Assembly (NCBI GenBank): GCA_030431055.1
Contig: JAUIJA010000001.1
Coordinates: forward strand, 186,001-250,000
Length of the DNA stretch: 64,000 nucleotides
DNA from: Bacteroidia bacterium
GTDB taxonomy: Bacteria; Bacteroidota; Bacteroidia; Flavobacteriales; Flavobacteriaceae
Reading direction: 5' to 3'
Shown here: positions 51,606 through 59,789 of the stretch, piece after piece
Layout: the number at the start of each line of letters is the position of its first letter
How positions within the stretch are numbered: position 1 is the first letter of the stretch
The notes under the pieces: model-generated
What the model was told of the DNA's origin: nothing
Databases searched by the model: none
The model's input: only the letters and a program-made list of their open reading frames with translations
Program-made: the position numbers and the translations under genes

Positions 51606-51613
51606 TAAATTTG
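51606..51613 (+). promoter_or_regulatory. -7 box of the prolyl oligopeptidase gene
   Basis: TAAATTTG matches TAnnTTTG exactly, 21 bp before the ATG at 51635. Confidence 0.45.
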
Positions 51614-51634
51614 TAAGCAACAAAAACTAATTAT

Positions 51635-53755
51635 ATGAAAAAATCGATAACACTTCTATTTGCAACAGCAGCTTTTGTCGCGTGTAAAGAAGAAGCTAAA
51701 AAAGAAGAAGCTATGAACATAGCCTATCCGCAAACTAAAAAAGTTGATACTGTTGATACTTATTTTGAAAACAAAGTTGCCGATCCTTATCGCTGGTTAG
51801 AAGACGATAGAAGTCAAGAAACTGAAGCTTGGGTAAAAGCTCAAAACGAAGTAACTTTTGACTATTTAGATAAAATTCCATTTCGTAATCAAATAAAAGA
51901 ACGCTTAGAAAAACTTTGGAATTACGAAAAAGTTTCTGCGCCTTTTACAGAAGGAAATTATCAATATTTCTTTAAAAATGATGGATTGCAAAATCAATCG
52001 GTTTTATATCGAAAAGATGAAAGCGGAAAAGAAGAAGTTTTCTTAGACCCAAATACATTTTCTGAAGATGGAACAACTTCTCTTGGTGGAATCAATTTCA
52101 CAAAAGACGGTTCGTTAGTAGCGTATGCAATTTCAGAAGGCGGAAGCGATTGGCGTAAAGTTATCGTTATGAATACCGAATCGAAAGAAATTGTTGGCGA
52201 TACTATTGTTGATGTAAAGTTCAGCGGAATGTCTTGGCACAAAAACGATGGTTTCTATTATTCGAGCTATGAAAAACCAAAAGGAAGCGAACTTTCGGCA
52301 AAAACAGACCAACATAAATTATACTTCCATAAATTAGGAACTCCACAAAGTGACGACCAAGTTATTTTTGGTGAAAACGAAAAAAGAAGATATGTTGGCG
52401 GTTATGTAACCGAAGATGAAAACTATTTAGTTATTTCGGCAGCAACAGCTACAAACGGAAACGAATTATACATAAAAGATTTAGCTAACAACGGTGAAAT
52501 TGTAAACATTGTAAACAATTTTGACAGTAACAATGATGTTATCGATAACGTAGGAACTAAATTTTATGTAGTAACCGATTTTAAAGCGCCAAATAAAAGA
52601 GTTGCAACTTTCGATTTAGCTAATTCAAGCCAAGAAAATTGGATTGATTTTATTCCAGAAACTGAAAACGTTTTATCAGCTGGAACTGGCGGTGGTTATA
52701 TTTTTGCCAGATATATGAAAGATGCAATTTCGCAAGTGAAACAATACGATTATAGCGGAAATGAAATTCGTGAAGTTGAATTACCTGGTATTGGTACTGC
52801 AAACGGATTAACTGGTAAAAAAGACGAAACTACACTGTATTATTCGTTTACAAATTACGTTACGCCAGGAACAATTTATTCATTTGATCCAAAAACAGGA
52901 AAATCTGAAGTGTATATTAAACCGAATGTTGATTTTAAATCAGATGATTTTGAATCGAAACAAGTTTTCTATAACTCAAAAGATGGCACAAAAGTTCCTA
53001 TGATTATTACCTATAAAAAAGGAACTGAATTAAATGGTAAAAACCCAACTATCTTATATGGTTATGGAGGATTTAATGTAAGCCTAACACCAAGTTTTAG
53101 TATTGCTAATGCAGTTTGGATGGAAAATGGTGGAATTTACGCAGTAGCTAACTTACGTGGTGGTGGTGAATATGGAACAAAATGGCACGATGCAGGAACG
53201 CAAATGCAAAAACAAAATGTATTTGACGATTTCATTGCTGCAGCCGAATATTTAATTAAAGAAAACTACACTTCTTCTGATTATTTAGCTATTAAAGGTG
53301 GTTCAAACGGCGGATTGTTAGTTGGAGCAACTATGACGCAACGTCCAGAATTAATGAAAGTTGCCATTCCACAAGTTGGTGTTTTAGATATGTTACGTTA
53401 TCATACATTTACAGCAGGTGCTGGTTGGGCTTACGATTATGGAACAAGCGAACAAAGCAAGGAAATGTTTGAATACTTAAAAGGCTATTCTCCAGTTCAC
53501 AATGTAAAAGAAGGAACACAATATCCTGCAACTTTAGTTACAACAGGTGATCATGACGACAGAGTTGTTCCAGCGCATAGTTTTAAATTTGCTGCTGAGT
53601 TACAAGCAAAACAAACAGGACCAAACCCAGTTTTAATTCGTATTGATACAAATGCAGGTCACGGTGCAGGAAAATCTACCGAAGCAATTATTAACGAGCA
53701 AGTAGATATTCAAGCTTTTGCTTTGTATAATATGGGAATTAAAGAATTGAAGTAA
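51635..53755 (+). CDS. Prolyl oligopeptidase family serine peptidase, lipoprotein
   Basis: The 706-residue protein has a short signal peptide with a lipobox-like AAFVACKEE (Cys near 17), so it is probably lipidated. A seven-bladed propeller (about 85-420) precedes the peptidase domain. The triad is seen as Ser near 558 (KGGSNGGLLVGAT), Asp near 640 (TGDHDDRVVPAHS) and His near 675 (NAGHGAGKS). Prolyl endopeptidases cut after Pro in short peptides. The blade YRWLEDDRSQETEAWVKAQN near 52-71 is the usual N-terminal segment. Length fits the family. Confidence 0.9.
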   Translation: MKKSITLLFATAAFVACKEEAKKEEAMNIAYPQTKKVDTVDTYFENKVADPYRWLEDDRSQETEAWVKAQNEVTFDYLDKIPFRNQIKERLEKLWNYEKVSAPFTEGNYQYFFKNDGLQNQSVLYRKDESGKEEVFLDPNTFSEDGTTSLGGINFTKDGSLVAYAISEGGSDWRKVIVMNTESKEIVGDTIVDVKFSGMSWHKNDGFYYSSYEKPKGSELSAKTDQHKLYFHKLGTPQSDDQVIFGENEKRRYVGGYVTEDENYLVISAATATNGNELYIKDLANNGEIVNIVNNFDSNNDVIDNVGTKFYVVTDFKAPNKRVATFDLANSSQENWIDFIPETENVLSAGTGGGYIFARYMKDAISQVKQYDYSGNEIREVELPGIGTANGLTGKKDETTLYYSFTNYVTPGTIYSFDPKTGKSEVYIKPNVDFKSDDFESKQVFYNSKDGTKVPMIITYKKGTELNGKNPTILYGYGGFNVSLTPSFSIANAVWMENGGIYAVANLRGGGEYGTKWHDAGTQMQKQNVFDDFIAAAEYLIKENYTSSDYLAIKGGSNGGLLVGATMTQRPELMKVAIPQVGVLDMLRYHTFTAGAGWAYDYGTSEQSKEMFEYLKGYSPVHNVKEGTQYPATLVTTGDHDDRVVPAHSFKFAAELQAKQTGPNPVLIRIDTNAGHGAGKSTEAIINEQVDIQAFALYNMGIKELK

Positions 53756-53772
53756 AAATTTATTCATAAAAT

Positions 53773-53813
53773 AAAAAAATTCCGTTTAATATTCAATTAA
53801 ACGGAATTTTTTT
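53773..53813. terminator. Bidirectional terminator after the prolyl oligopeptidase gene
   Basis: AAAAAAATTCCGTTTAAT pairs with ATTAAACGGAATTTTTTT around a 4-5-nt loop. Its end overlaps the stop of the convergent gene. Confidence 0.75.
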
Positions 53814-54168
53814 ATTTTTTTATCCAAACCTGAAAAATATTATTTTCAGTTGAAGACATTGCTTCAATGAATTTTTCATTGTCAAAATCAGGAAATGATT
53901 GAAATTTTTCTAGCATTATTGATTCACCTCTACATCCTAATGGAACTTTTAATCTTTTGTCTTTATTATAAATTTTCCAAAAAACATCTGTATTCCATGG
54001 ACCAAAATCATTTGTTTCAATGATTATTTTATCAATTTCATCAAATGACAATTCTTCTTCCAAACCATCATAATTAATTGAAATAAGTTTTTCTTTAGTT
54101 AACTTTATAGTCCAATTCGATTCAAAATCTAGTTTTGTTTTGTTTTGTTTTGTTAAAAAAATAACTTT
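53812..54168 (-). CDS. Hypothetical protein whose 5' end carries a TTTTG repeat; possibly phase-variable
   Basis: The open frame runs from the stop at 53812 back to an in-frame TAA that ends at 54169, with no ATG. The C-terminal part, ETNDFGPWNTDVFWKIYN, CRGESIMLEKFQSFPDFDNE and FIEAMSSTENNIFQVW, looks like a conserved small soluble protein. The part before it (KLDFESNWTIKLTKEKLI, minus strand) also looks like coding sequence. Four TTTTG units at 54133-54152 sit at the start. An ATG at 54190 lies in another frame and meets a stop after 22 codons; one more 5-bp unit would place it in frame. Otherwise the only usual start is TTG at 54063. It follows the TIGR00266 gene by 11 bp if that ATG is used. 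Confidence 0.55.
   Translation of the reverse strand, partial: KVIFLTKQNKTKLDFESNWTIKLTKEKLISINYDGLEEELSFDEIDKIIIETNDFGPWNTDVFWKIYNKDKRLKVPLGCRGESIMLEKFQSFPDFDNEKFIEAMSSTENNIFQVWIKK
54133..54152. repeat. (TTTTG)4 tandem pentanucleotide repeat
   Basis: Four perfect TTTTG units are followed by TT and a seven-A run (54155-54161). They lie at the 5' end of the minus-strand open frame, where copy-number changes would shift the reading frame. Confidence 0.85.
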
Positions 54169-54201
54169 TTACAAATGATAAAAAACTCATACAAAACTTT
54201 A

Positions 54202-55002
54202 TTAAAACCTATTATCTCCATCGAGTAGATTACCTAAACCACCTAGTAAACTTCCTTCTCCTTTATCTTTTCCGCCCATTTGTGGTGCAGCTTGTATAAC
54301 ACGATTTGCTAATCGGCTAAATGGTAACGATTGTATGTAAACTACTCCTGGTCCTCGAAGTGTGGCAAAGAAAACGCCTTCGCCACCAAAAATGGTGTTT
54401 TTAATTCCGCCTACAAATTCAATATCGTAATTTACATCTTTTGTAAAGCCTACAATACATCCTGTATCTACTTTTAAAACTTCGCCTGGTTGTAATTCTT
54501 TACGTGCTAATGTTCCACCAGCGTGTACAAAAGCCATTCCGTCGCCTTCTAATTTCTGCATAATGAAACCTTCACCACCAAAAAGTCCGCGACCTAATTT
54601 TCTTGAAAAGTCAATCCCGACAGAAACACCTTTTGCAGCGCAAAGGAAAGCATCTTTTTGACAAACAAATTTTCCGCCATATTTCTGTAAATCTATAGGT
54701 ACAATTTTTCCTGGATAAGGCGATGCAAATGATACTTTACGTTTTCCTGCATCAATATTTTGATACGCCGTCATAAACAAACTTTCGCCTGTTAAAACAC
54801 GCTTTCCAGCTGATAATAATTTTCCGAAAATTCCACCTTCTTGCTTACTTCCATCTCCAAAAATGGTTTCCATTTTAATGCCATTATCCATCATCATAAA
54901 ACTTCCTGCTTCGGCTACTACAACTTCTTGCGGATCTAGTTCTATTTCTACATATTGCATTTCTTCACCATAAATATGGTAATCTATTTCGTGTGCTGTC
55001 AT
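54202..55002 (-). CDS. TIGR00266/AIM24 family protein
   Basis: The 266-residue protein has the family pattern: [20 protein letters not shown] near 17-36, [29 protein letters not shown] near 48-76, and [26 protein letters not shown] near 153-178. It is a beta-rich trimeric-type fold without a known enzymatic function; AIM24 in yeast affects mitochondrial inner-membrane organisation. It ends in a Gly-rich [13 protein letters not shown] tail. It may be co-transcribed with the following repeat-bearing gene. Confidence 0.85.
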   Translation of the reverse strand: MTAHEIDYHIYGEEMQYVEIELDPQEVVVAEAGSFMMMDNGIKMETIFGDGSKQEGGIFGKLLSAGKRVLTGESLFMTAYQNIDAGKRKVSFASPYPGKIVPIDLQKYGGKFVCQKDAFLCAAKGVSVGIDFSRKLGRGLFGGEGFIMQKLEGDGMAFVHAGGTLARKELQPGEVLKVDTGCIVGFTKDVNYDIEFVGGIKNTIFGGEGVFFATLRGPGVVYIQSLPFSRLANRVIQAAPQMGGKDKGEGSLLGGLGNLLDGDNRF

Positions 55003-55054
55003 AATTTTTGGTTTTTGATTTATTAGTCGGAAAATGAAGAAAAATGTTACTTTT

Positions 55055-55870
55055 TTACTTCAAAGTTACTTTGCTGATGAGCGCATCAAATAATTTGTAT
55101 CCTAAAATTCTACGTAACCATTTCATAGCATTGGCATCGAAACCGATAGTGTAACGAGTGAATGATTTTTTAGGATTTGAAGCGATTGAAAATATTTTTT
55201 CAACTATTTGCTGTGGTAATTCTTGATTTTTTCCTGATTTTTTGGCTAAAACTTCCGAAATTTTATCCATTAATCGATTATACGATTCAATTGAAGTTTG
55301 TTCGCTTTTGGTTACGTTTTTCTGAAAATCTGTTGGCGCATTTCCAAACTGAACCGTTGAAACACTAATATTAAATGGTTTCAATTCGTAAGCCATACAT
55401 TCCGAAAAACTTTCTACTCCTTGTTTAGTAGAATGATAAAAGTTACCTAAAGGCAAATTAACCAAACCTGCTACAGAAGTAATATTGATAAACTGTCCGA
55501 AATTTTGTTCTCTAAACTTCGGAATAAAAGCACGACAAACTTTTACAACTCCAAGCCAATTTACATTAACAATAGCATCAATTTTATTGTCTTCTGAAAG
55601 TTCAACAAAACTTCTGTAACCAATTCCCGCATTATTAATCACAACATCAATTTTAGAATGTTTTTGCAGAATTTCTTCCTTTGCTTTTTCAATACTTTCT
55701 GTACTTGTTACATTCATTTCGTAACAAAACACATTGGGCACTTTATCTAAATCGTATAATTCGTCAAAACTAATTACGGTTGCAATTACTTCCCAACCAT
55801 TTTTTGCAAAATATTCGGCTGTTTTTCTTCCAATTCCTCCAGATGCACCTGTAATTAATACTGATTTCAT
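55055..55870 (-). CDS. Short-chain dehydrogenase/reductase
   Basis: The 271-residue protein is a classical SDR. The cofactor motif is [18 protein letters not shown] near 4-21, [13 protein letters not shown] near 84-96 is the NNAG segment, and the catalytic Ser-Tyr-Lys set is seen as NITSVAG near 138 and YHSTKQGVE near 151-159. Its substrate is unknown. Its start and the stop of the upstream mtgA gene overlap by one base, so they are translationally coupled. Confidence 0.85.
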   Translation of the reverse strand: MKSVLITGASGGIGRKTAEYFAKNGWEVIATVISFDELYDLDKVPNVFCYEMNVTSTESIEKAKEEILQKHSKIDVVINNAGIGYRSFVELSEDNKIDAIVNVNWLGVVKVCRAFIPKFREQNFGQFINITSVAGLVNLPLGNFYHSTKQGVESFSECMAYELKPFNISVSTVQFGNAPTDFQKNVTKSEQTSIESYNRLMDKISEVLAKKSGKNQELPQQIVEKIFSIASNPKKSFTRYTIGFDANAMKWLRRILGYKLFDALISKVTLK

Positions 55871-56604
55871 TAATATTCTAATTGTATTTGACTAATATAT
55901 TTTGTGATTGTAGCTTTTCTACGATTGATGTATGGACCAGAATTAACTGGTTTATATCTTCTTGGATTTGGTAAAATTACAGCAATTCCAGCTGCCTCAT
56001 ATTTCGATAAGTTTCGCGCTTCTTTATGATACCAATGTTTAGACGCTGCTTCGGCGCCATAAACTCCATCTCCCATTTCGATACTATTCAAGTACACTTC
56101 CATGATACGTTCTTTACTCCACAATAATTCAATTAAGAATGTAAAATACGCTTCAAAACCTTTACGAATGTAACTACGTCCTGGCCAAAGAAAAACATTT
56201 TTTGCAGTTTGCTGGGAAATTGTACTTCCGCCTCTAATTTTTTTTCCTTTTTGATTTTTTTCGAAAGCTTTTTCCATAGCTTTAAAATCGAAACCATTAT
56301 GAGTTAGAAATTTACCGTCTTCACTAGCAATAACCGCTTTTTGAAGATTTGGCGAAATATATTCAATATCTACCCAATCATGCGAACATGTCATTTCTTT
56401 TCCTTGTTCTTTATGTTCTAAAGCCCGAATTGCCATTAATGGCGTAAAAGGTACTGGAACAAACTTGTACAGCAAAACCCAAAAAATACTTATGATATTA
56501 AACCAAAGAAAAGTCTTCCAAATGAAGCGAAAAACTCTTTGCCCAAAAGTTCTTTTTTTTGCTTTTTTTCGAGTAGGTTTCTTTACCGTTTTTCTTTTCG
56601 CCAT
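55870..56604 (-). CDS. mtgA: Monofunctional biosynthetic peptidoglycan transglycosylase
   Basis: The 244-residue protein has a basic N-terminus and one membrane anchor (about 25-48). The GT51 motifs follow: VIASEDGKFLTHNGFD near 90-105, RGGSTISQQTAKNVFLWPGRSYIRKGFEAY near 125-154, and WSKERIMEVYLNSIEMGDGVYGAEAAS near 163-189. It polymerises lipid II glycan chains at the membrane. It lacks a transpeptidase domain. It is coupled to the SDR gene downstream and lies 3 bp after the FAD-oxidase gene. Confidence 0.9.
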   Translation of the reverse strand: MAKRKTVKKPTRKKAKKRTFGQRVFRFIWKTFLWFNIISIFWVLLYKFVPVPFTPLMAIRALEHKEQGKEMTCSHDWVDIEYISPNLQKAVIASEDGKFLTHNGFDFKAMEKAFEKNQKGKKIRGGSTISQQTAKNVFLWPGRSYIRKGFEAYFTFLIELLWSKERIMEVYLNSIEMGDGVYGAEAASKHWYHKEARNLSKYEAAGIAVILPNPRRYKPVNSGPYINRRKATITKYISQIQLEY

Positions 56605-56607
56605 AGA

Positions 56608-57720
56608 TTATAATAAATCTGCTAATTCTTGCCCGATTAAACTTCCTATTGCAACGCCCATCCCTCCCATTCTCACTCCGCAATATACATTTTCTGAAAG
56701 TTGTTCTACAATAGGTTTTTTATGATTTCCAACGCCCATTATTCCGCTCCAACGGTGTTCAATTTCGAAATCATACTTCGGCAAAATTACATTTTTAAGC
56801 AATTGCTCTAACGAATCTTGAATAATTTTTGTTTGGCTTAAATCGGTAGTAGTTTCACCTTCAAAATCAAGATTTCTTCCTCCACCAAAAAGAATTCGAT
56901 TACCGACATTTCTGAAATAATAATAACCTTTATCCAAATGAAAAGTTCCTTTTATATCTAAATTTTCAATTGGTTTTGTGATTAAAACTTGAGCTCTTGC
57001 TGGTTGTACTTTACCTTCGGTAAGTTGGGTAGCAAAACCATTCGTAGCAAAAAGTAATTTATTTGTAGTGAACGAAATTTCATTGGTAACAACCTCAACT
57101 TTTCCATTCAAATCTTGATATGATGAAACATTTTGCTGATTCAAGATTAATATTTCTTTTGAAGTAGTTTCTTTTAGCAAAGCTTGCATCATATTTCCAG
57201 TATCGATTTGGCCTTCAAAAGGATTGAAAATCAAATAGTCAAAAATATTTTGAAAACTGAATCGGTCAACTTGTTTTTCAAAAACATCAGCTTTAAAAAT
57301 TGGCTTTAAAACTTCGTTTATAAATGGAATTTTTTGAATACAATCTTCGAAAAAAGCTTCGTCATCTTTAAGAAAAAGTTCGTAACCTCCAAAAGGTTTA
57401 AAATCGATGACTTTATCACCTAATCGTTTGCGAAGTAATTGTGAACCTTTCCAACGTTTTTTGACTAGTGCTAAAACCTCATCCTCAGAATGTGATTTTA
57501 AATCGTCTAAAATTTCAGAAATACTTCCAAAACAAGCAAAGCCAGCATTTTTAGTGCTTGCACCTTGCGGTAAAATTCCTTTTTCGAGCACTACAATTTT
57601 TGCACTTGGAAATCGTTCGCGTAGTGCTAATGCACAATGTAAGCCAACAATTCCACTACCAACAATAGTGTAATCAACATTGGTAAACCAATTTTTTAAT
57701 TCCCAATAACTAAGCTGCAT
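56608..57720 (-). CDS. FAD-dependent oxidoreductase, DAO family
   Basis: The 370-residue protein has the FAD-binding DYTIVGSGIVGLHCALAL near 16-33, then VVLEKGILPQGASTKNAGFACFG near 44-66, typical of D-amino-acid/glycine oxidase-like proteins. The C-terminal part holds YYFRNVGNRILFGGGRN near 265-281 and the GIMGVGNHKKPIVEQL segment near 323-338. Substrate is not clear. Its start overlaps the dedA gene end by 11 bp, so it is in the same unit. No signal peptide is visible. Confidence 0.8.
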   Translation of the reverse strand: MQLSYWELKNWFTNVDYTIVGSGIVGLHCALALRERFPSAKIVVLEKGILPQGASTKNAGFACFGSISEILDDLKSHSEDEVLALVKKRWKGSQLLRKRLGDKVIDFKPFGGYELFLKDDEAFFEDCIQKIPFINEVLKPIFKADVFEKQVDRFSFQNIFDYLIFNPFEGQIDTGNMMQALLKETTSKEILILNQQNVSSYQDLNGKVEVVTNEISFTTNKLLFATNGFATQLTEGKVQPARAQVLITKPIENLDIKGTFHLDKGYYYFRNVGNRILFGGGRNLDFEGETTTDLSQTKIIQDSLEQLLKNVILPKYDFEIEHRWSGIMGVGNHKKPIVEQLSENVYCGVRMGGMGVAIGSLIGQELADLL

Positions 57721-58405
57721 CTTCAGAATCTGGTTTATTTCTTGATTTTATTGCTTTCATAACCAATGGAAAAGTCGTTACTGCAATTAAAATTAAGATG
57801 ATTTTCTCGATATGCTTTTTTAAATCTAAGTCGAACTCATCAAGGAAAAATCCGTATAAATAATGTCCAGCAAAAACTAAAGTGAACGACCACATTATTG
57901 AGCTCAAGACATTGTAAAACATGAAACGTTTTTTTTCCATGTGAACAATTCCTGCTATTATAGGCACAAAAGTTCTAACAATCGGTAAAAAACGTGCAAA
58001 AATTATTGCTTTCCCTCCATGTCGCTCAAAGAAAACTTGCGATTCATACAAATACTTCTTTTTAAAGAAAAAACTATCTTCTTTTTCGAATAAAAACTGT
58101 CCGCTTCTAGCACCAAACCAATATCCAAAAATATTCCCTAAAACAGCCGCAACAGCTATTAACAAAGCTAATATAGTAACATTTGAAAGATCGCTAGGAA
58201 TATAAAAAAATGTTTGTATTAATTCTCTTGAATAAATACCTGAAAGAAACAATAAACTATCGCCTGGAAGAAAAAAACCTGCAAACAAACCTGTTTCAGC
58301 AAAAACAATAAATAGAACCATGTAAATTCCTATAGGAATTCCATTAATTTCCATTGTAATATAAAATTCTGGATTAAAAAGTTTTGTCCAATGAAAATTT
58401 TCCAT
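57710..58405 (-). CDS. DedA/VTT family membrane protein
   Basis: The 231-residue protein has several membrane segments and the VTT/DedA signature: ETGLFAGFFLPGDSLLFLSG near 37-56, GNIFGYWFGARSGQFLFEK near 89-107, and FFERHGGKAIIFARFLPIVRTFVPIIAGI near 125-153 with the catalytic-like Arg/Pro segment. DedA proteins are linked to undecaprenyl-phosphate or phospholipid scrambling and envelope homeostasis. It overlaps the following oxidoreductase gene. Confidence 0.9.
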   Translation of the reverse strand: MENFHWTKLFNPEFYITMEINGIPIGIYMVLFIVFAETGLFAGFFLPGDSLLFLSGIYSRELIQTFFYIPSDLSNVTILALLIAVAAVLGNIFGYWFGARSGQFLFEKEDSFFFKKKYLYESQVFFERHGGKAIIFARFLPIVRTFVPIIAGIVHMEKKRFMFYNVLSSIMWSFTLVFAGHYLYGFFLDEFDLDLKKHIEKIILILIAVTTFPLVMKAIKSRNKPDSEDAA

Positions 58406-58422
58406 TTAATTTTTTATTTTAA

Positions 58423-59685
58423 TTACGCTAATTTATTAACCGATTTAGCAACTACCATTGAAACGGCAGCATCACCTGTTACGTTTACAGATGTTCTACA
58501 CATATCTAAAGGTCTATCTATAGCAAAAATTAAGGCTAGTCCAGCTTCTGGAATACCAGCTTGTGCTAATACAATAACTAGCATTACCATTCCAGCACCT
58601 GGAACAGCCGCACTACCTATTGAAGCTAAAGTAGCTGTTGTAATAATCCCTAATTGTGCCGCTAAAGATAAATCCATACCAAAAGCTTGTGCAATAAATA
58701 CCGCAGCCACAGCTTGGTATAAACTTGTTCCATCCATATTAATTGTAGCGCCAATTGGCAATACAAAACTAGCTACCTCATCATCAACCCCTAAATTATC
58801 AACGACACGTTCCATTGTTACTGGTAAAGTTGCCGCACTTGAACTGGTTGAAAAAGCTAATAGCTGTGCAGGTGAAATTCCATTTAAGAAAAACTTTGGG
58901 TTTCTTCTCGCCAGAATTTTAACCAACAATATATATATACAAACCATCAAAGCTAAGCCAATGATTACAGTTAAACCGTACATACCGAGCGCTTTAAACA
59001 AATCTAAACTAGGTGATTCTGCAATTAATGATGCCAATAAAGCAAAAACTCCAAATGGTGCTGCCAGCATGATAATATCAATCATCTTTAAGATGACTTC
59101 ATTAAAACCATCAAAAAAAGCTTTAACAGGAGCTGCTTGTTCTTGTGGAATTAATATTAAGGCAATTCCAAAAAAGATGGCAAAAAAGATAACCTGTAAC
59201 ATATTTCCATTATCTGAAGCCGCTTTTACAATATTATTAGGCACAATATCTTCTAAAGCTTGCAAAGGGCCTACTTCTTTTTGACTAGCCGCTGCTTCAA
59301 TTTTTGAATTCGCATCATTTGCGTAGCTTCCTACCAATTCTGTACGTGTTTCCTCAGAAATATAACTCCCTGGTTTTACAATATTTACAACAACCAAACC
59401 AATAGAAACAGCAAAAACAGTAGTTAAAATATACAAGCCAATCGTTCTTCCTCCCATTTGAGAAAGCTTAGAGATGTCTTTTAAATCAGAAACACCTTTA
59501 ATTAAAGAAGCTAATATTAATGGAACAGCTATTAGCTTTAATAAATTGATGAATATATTACCAAAAGGCTTAATCCAATCAACAATTAAATCTTTTCCCC
59601 AACTAAATTGTATTAACGCAACAGCAAATACAACTCCAAGAATCATTCCTAATAATATTTGCCAATGTAATGCAAGTTTCCTCAT
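58423..59685 (-). CDS. Dicarboxylate/amino acid:cation symporter (DAACS family)
   Basis: The 420-residue protein has about eight membrane helices and the DAACS motifs: LLAFSTSSSAATLPVTMERV near 293-312 (Ser-rich hairpin), PIGATINMDGTSLYQAVA near 326-343 (NMDG motif) and a P-G-A-G stretch near 371-376. It carries dicarboxylates, glutamate or aspartate into the cell with H+ or Na+. The specific substrate cannot be read with confidence. It is 17 bp upstream of dedA, so it may share the transcript. Confidence 0.9.
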   Translation of the reverse strand: MRKLALHWQILLGMILGVVFAVALIQFSWGKDLIVDWIKPFGNIFINLLKLIAVPLILASLIKGVSDLKDISKLSQMGGRTIGLYILTTVFAVSIGLVVVNIVKPGSYISEETRTELVGSYANDANSKIEAAASQKEVGPLQALEDIVPNNIVKAASDNGNMLQVIFFAIFFGIALILIPQEQAAPVKAFFDGFNEVILKMIDIIMLAAPFGVFALLASLIAESPSLDLFKALGMYGLTVIIGLALMVCIYILLVKILARRNPKFFLNGISPAQLLAFSTSSSAATLPVTMERVVDNLGVDDEVASFVLPIGATINMDGTSLYQAVAAVFIAQAFGMDLSLAAQLGIITTATLASIGSAAVPGAGMVMLVIVLAQAGIPEAGLALIFAIDRPLDMCRTSVNVTGDAAVSMVVAKSVNKLA

Positions 59686-59789
59686 TAAATCATTATTTTG
59701 TTAAAGTCGTGAAAATACGGATATTTTTACAAAAAAGCAGTACTTTTAGCATAGTTTTAAACTTAAAAACAGCAATAAAACAAAATCAA

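Noticed and set aside
54155..54161. The seven-A run alone as the phase-variation tract
   Set aside because: It could slip, but a seven-base homopolymer is common in this AT-rich genome, whereas the four TTTTG units next to it are much less likely by chance and give a frame-restoring step.
58391..59284. Long plus-strand open frame of 297 codons opposite the dicarboxylate symporter
   Set aside because: It is antisense to a clear DAACS transporter with all family motifs. Its product is a Thr/Ala/Ile/Lys-rich sequence without domain features, as expected from the reverse strand of a transporter gene.
59670..59789. N-terminal extension of the S9 peptidase
   Set aside because: It would overlap the divergent symporter start and precede a good signal peptide that begins at 59790.
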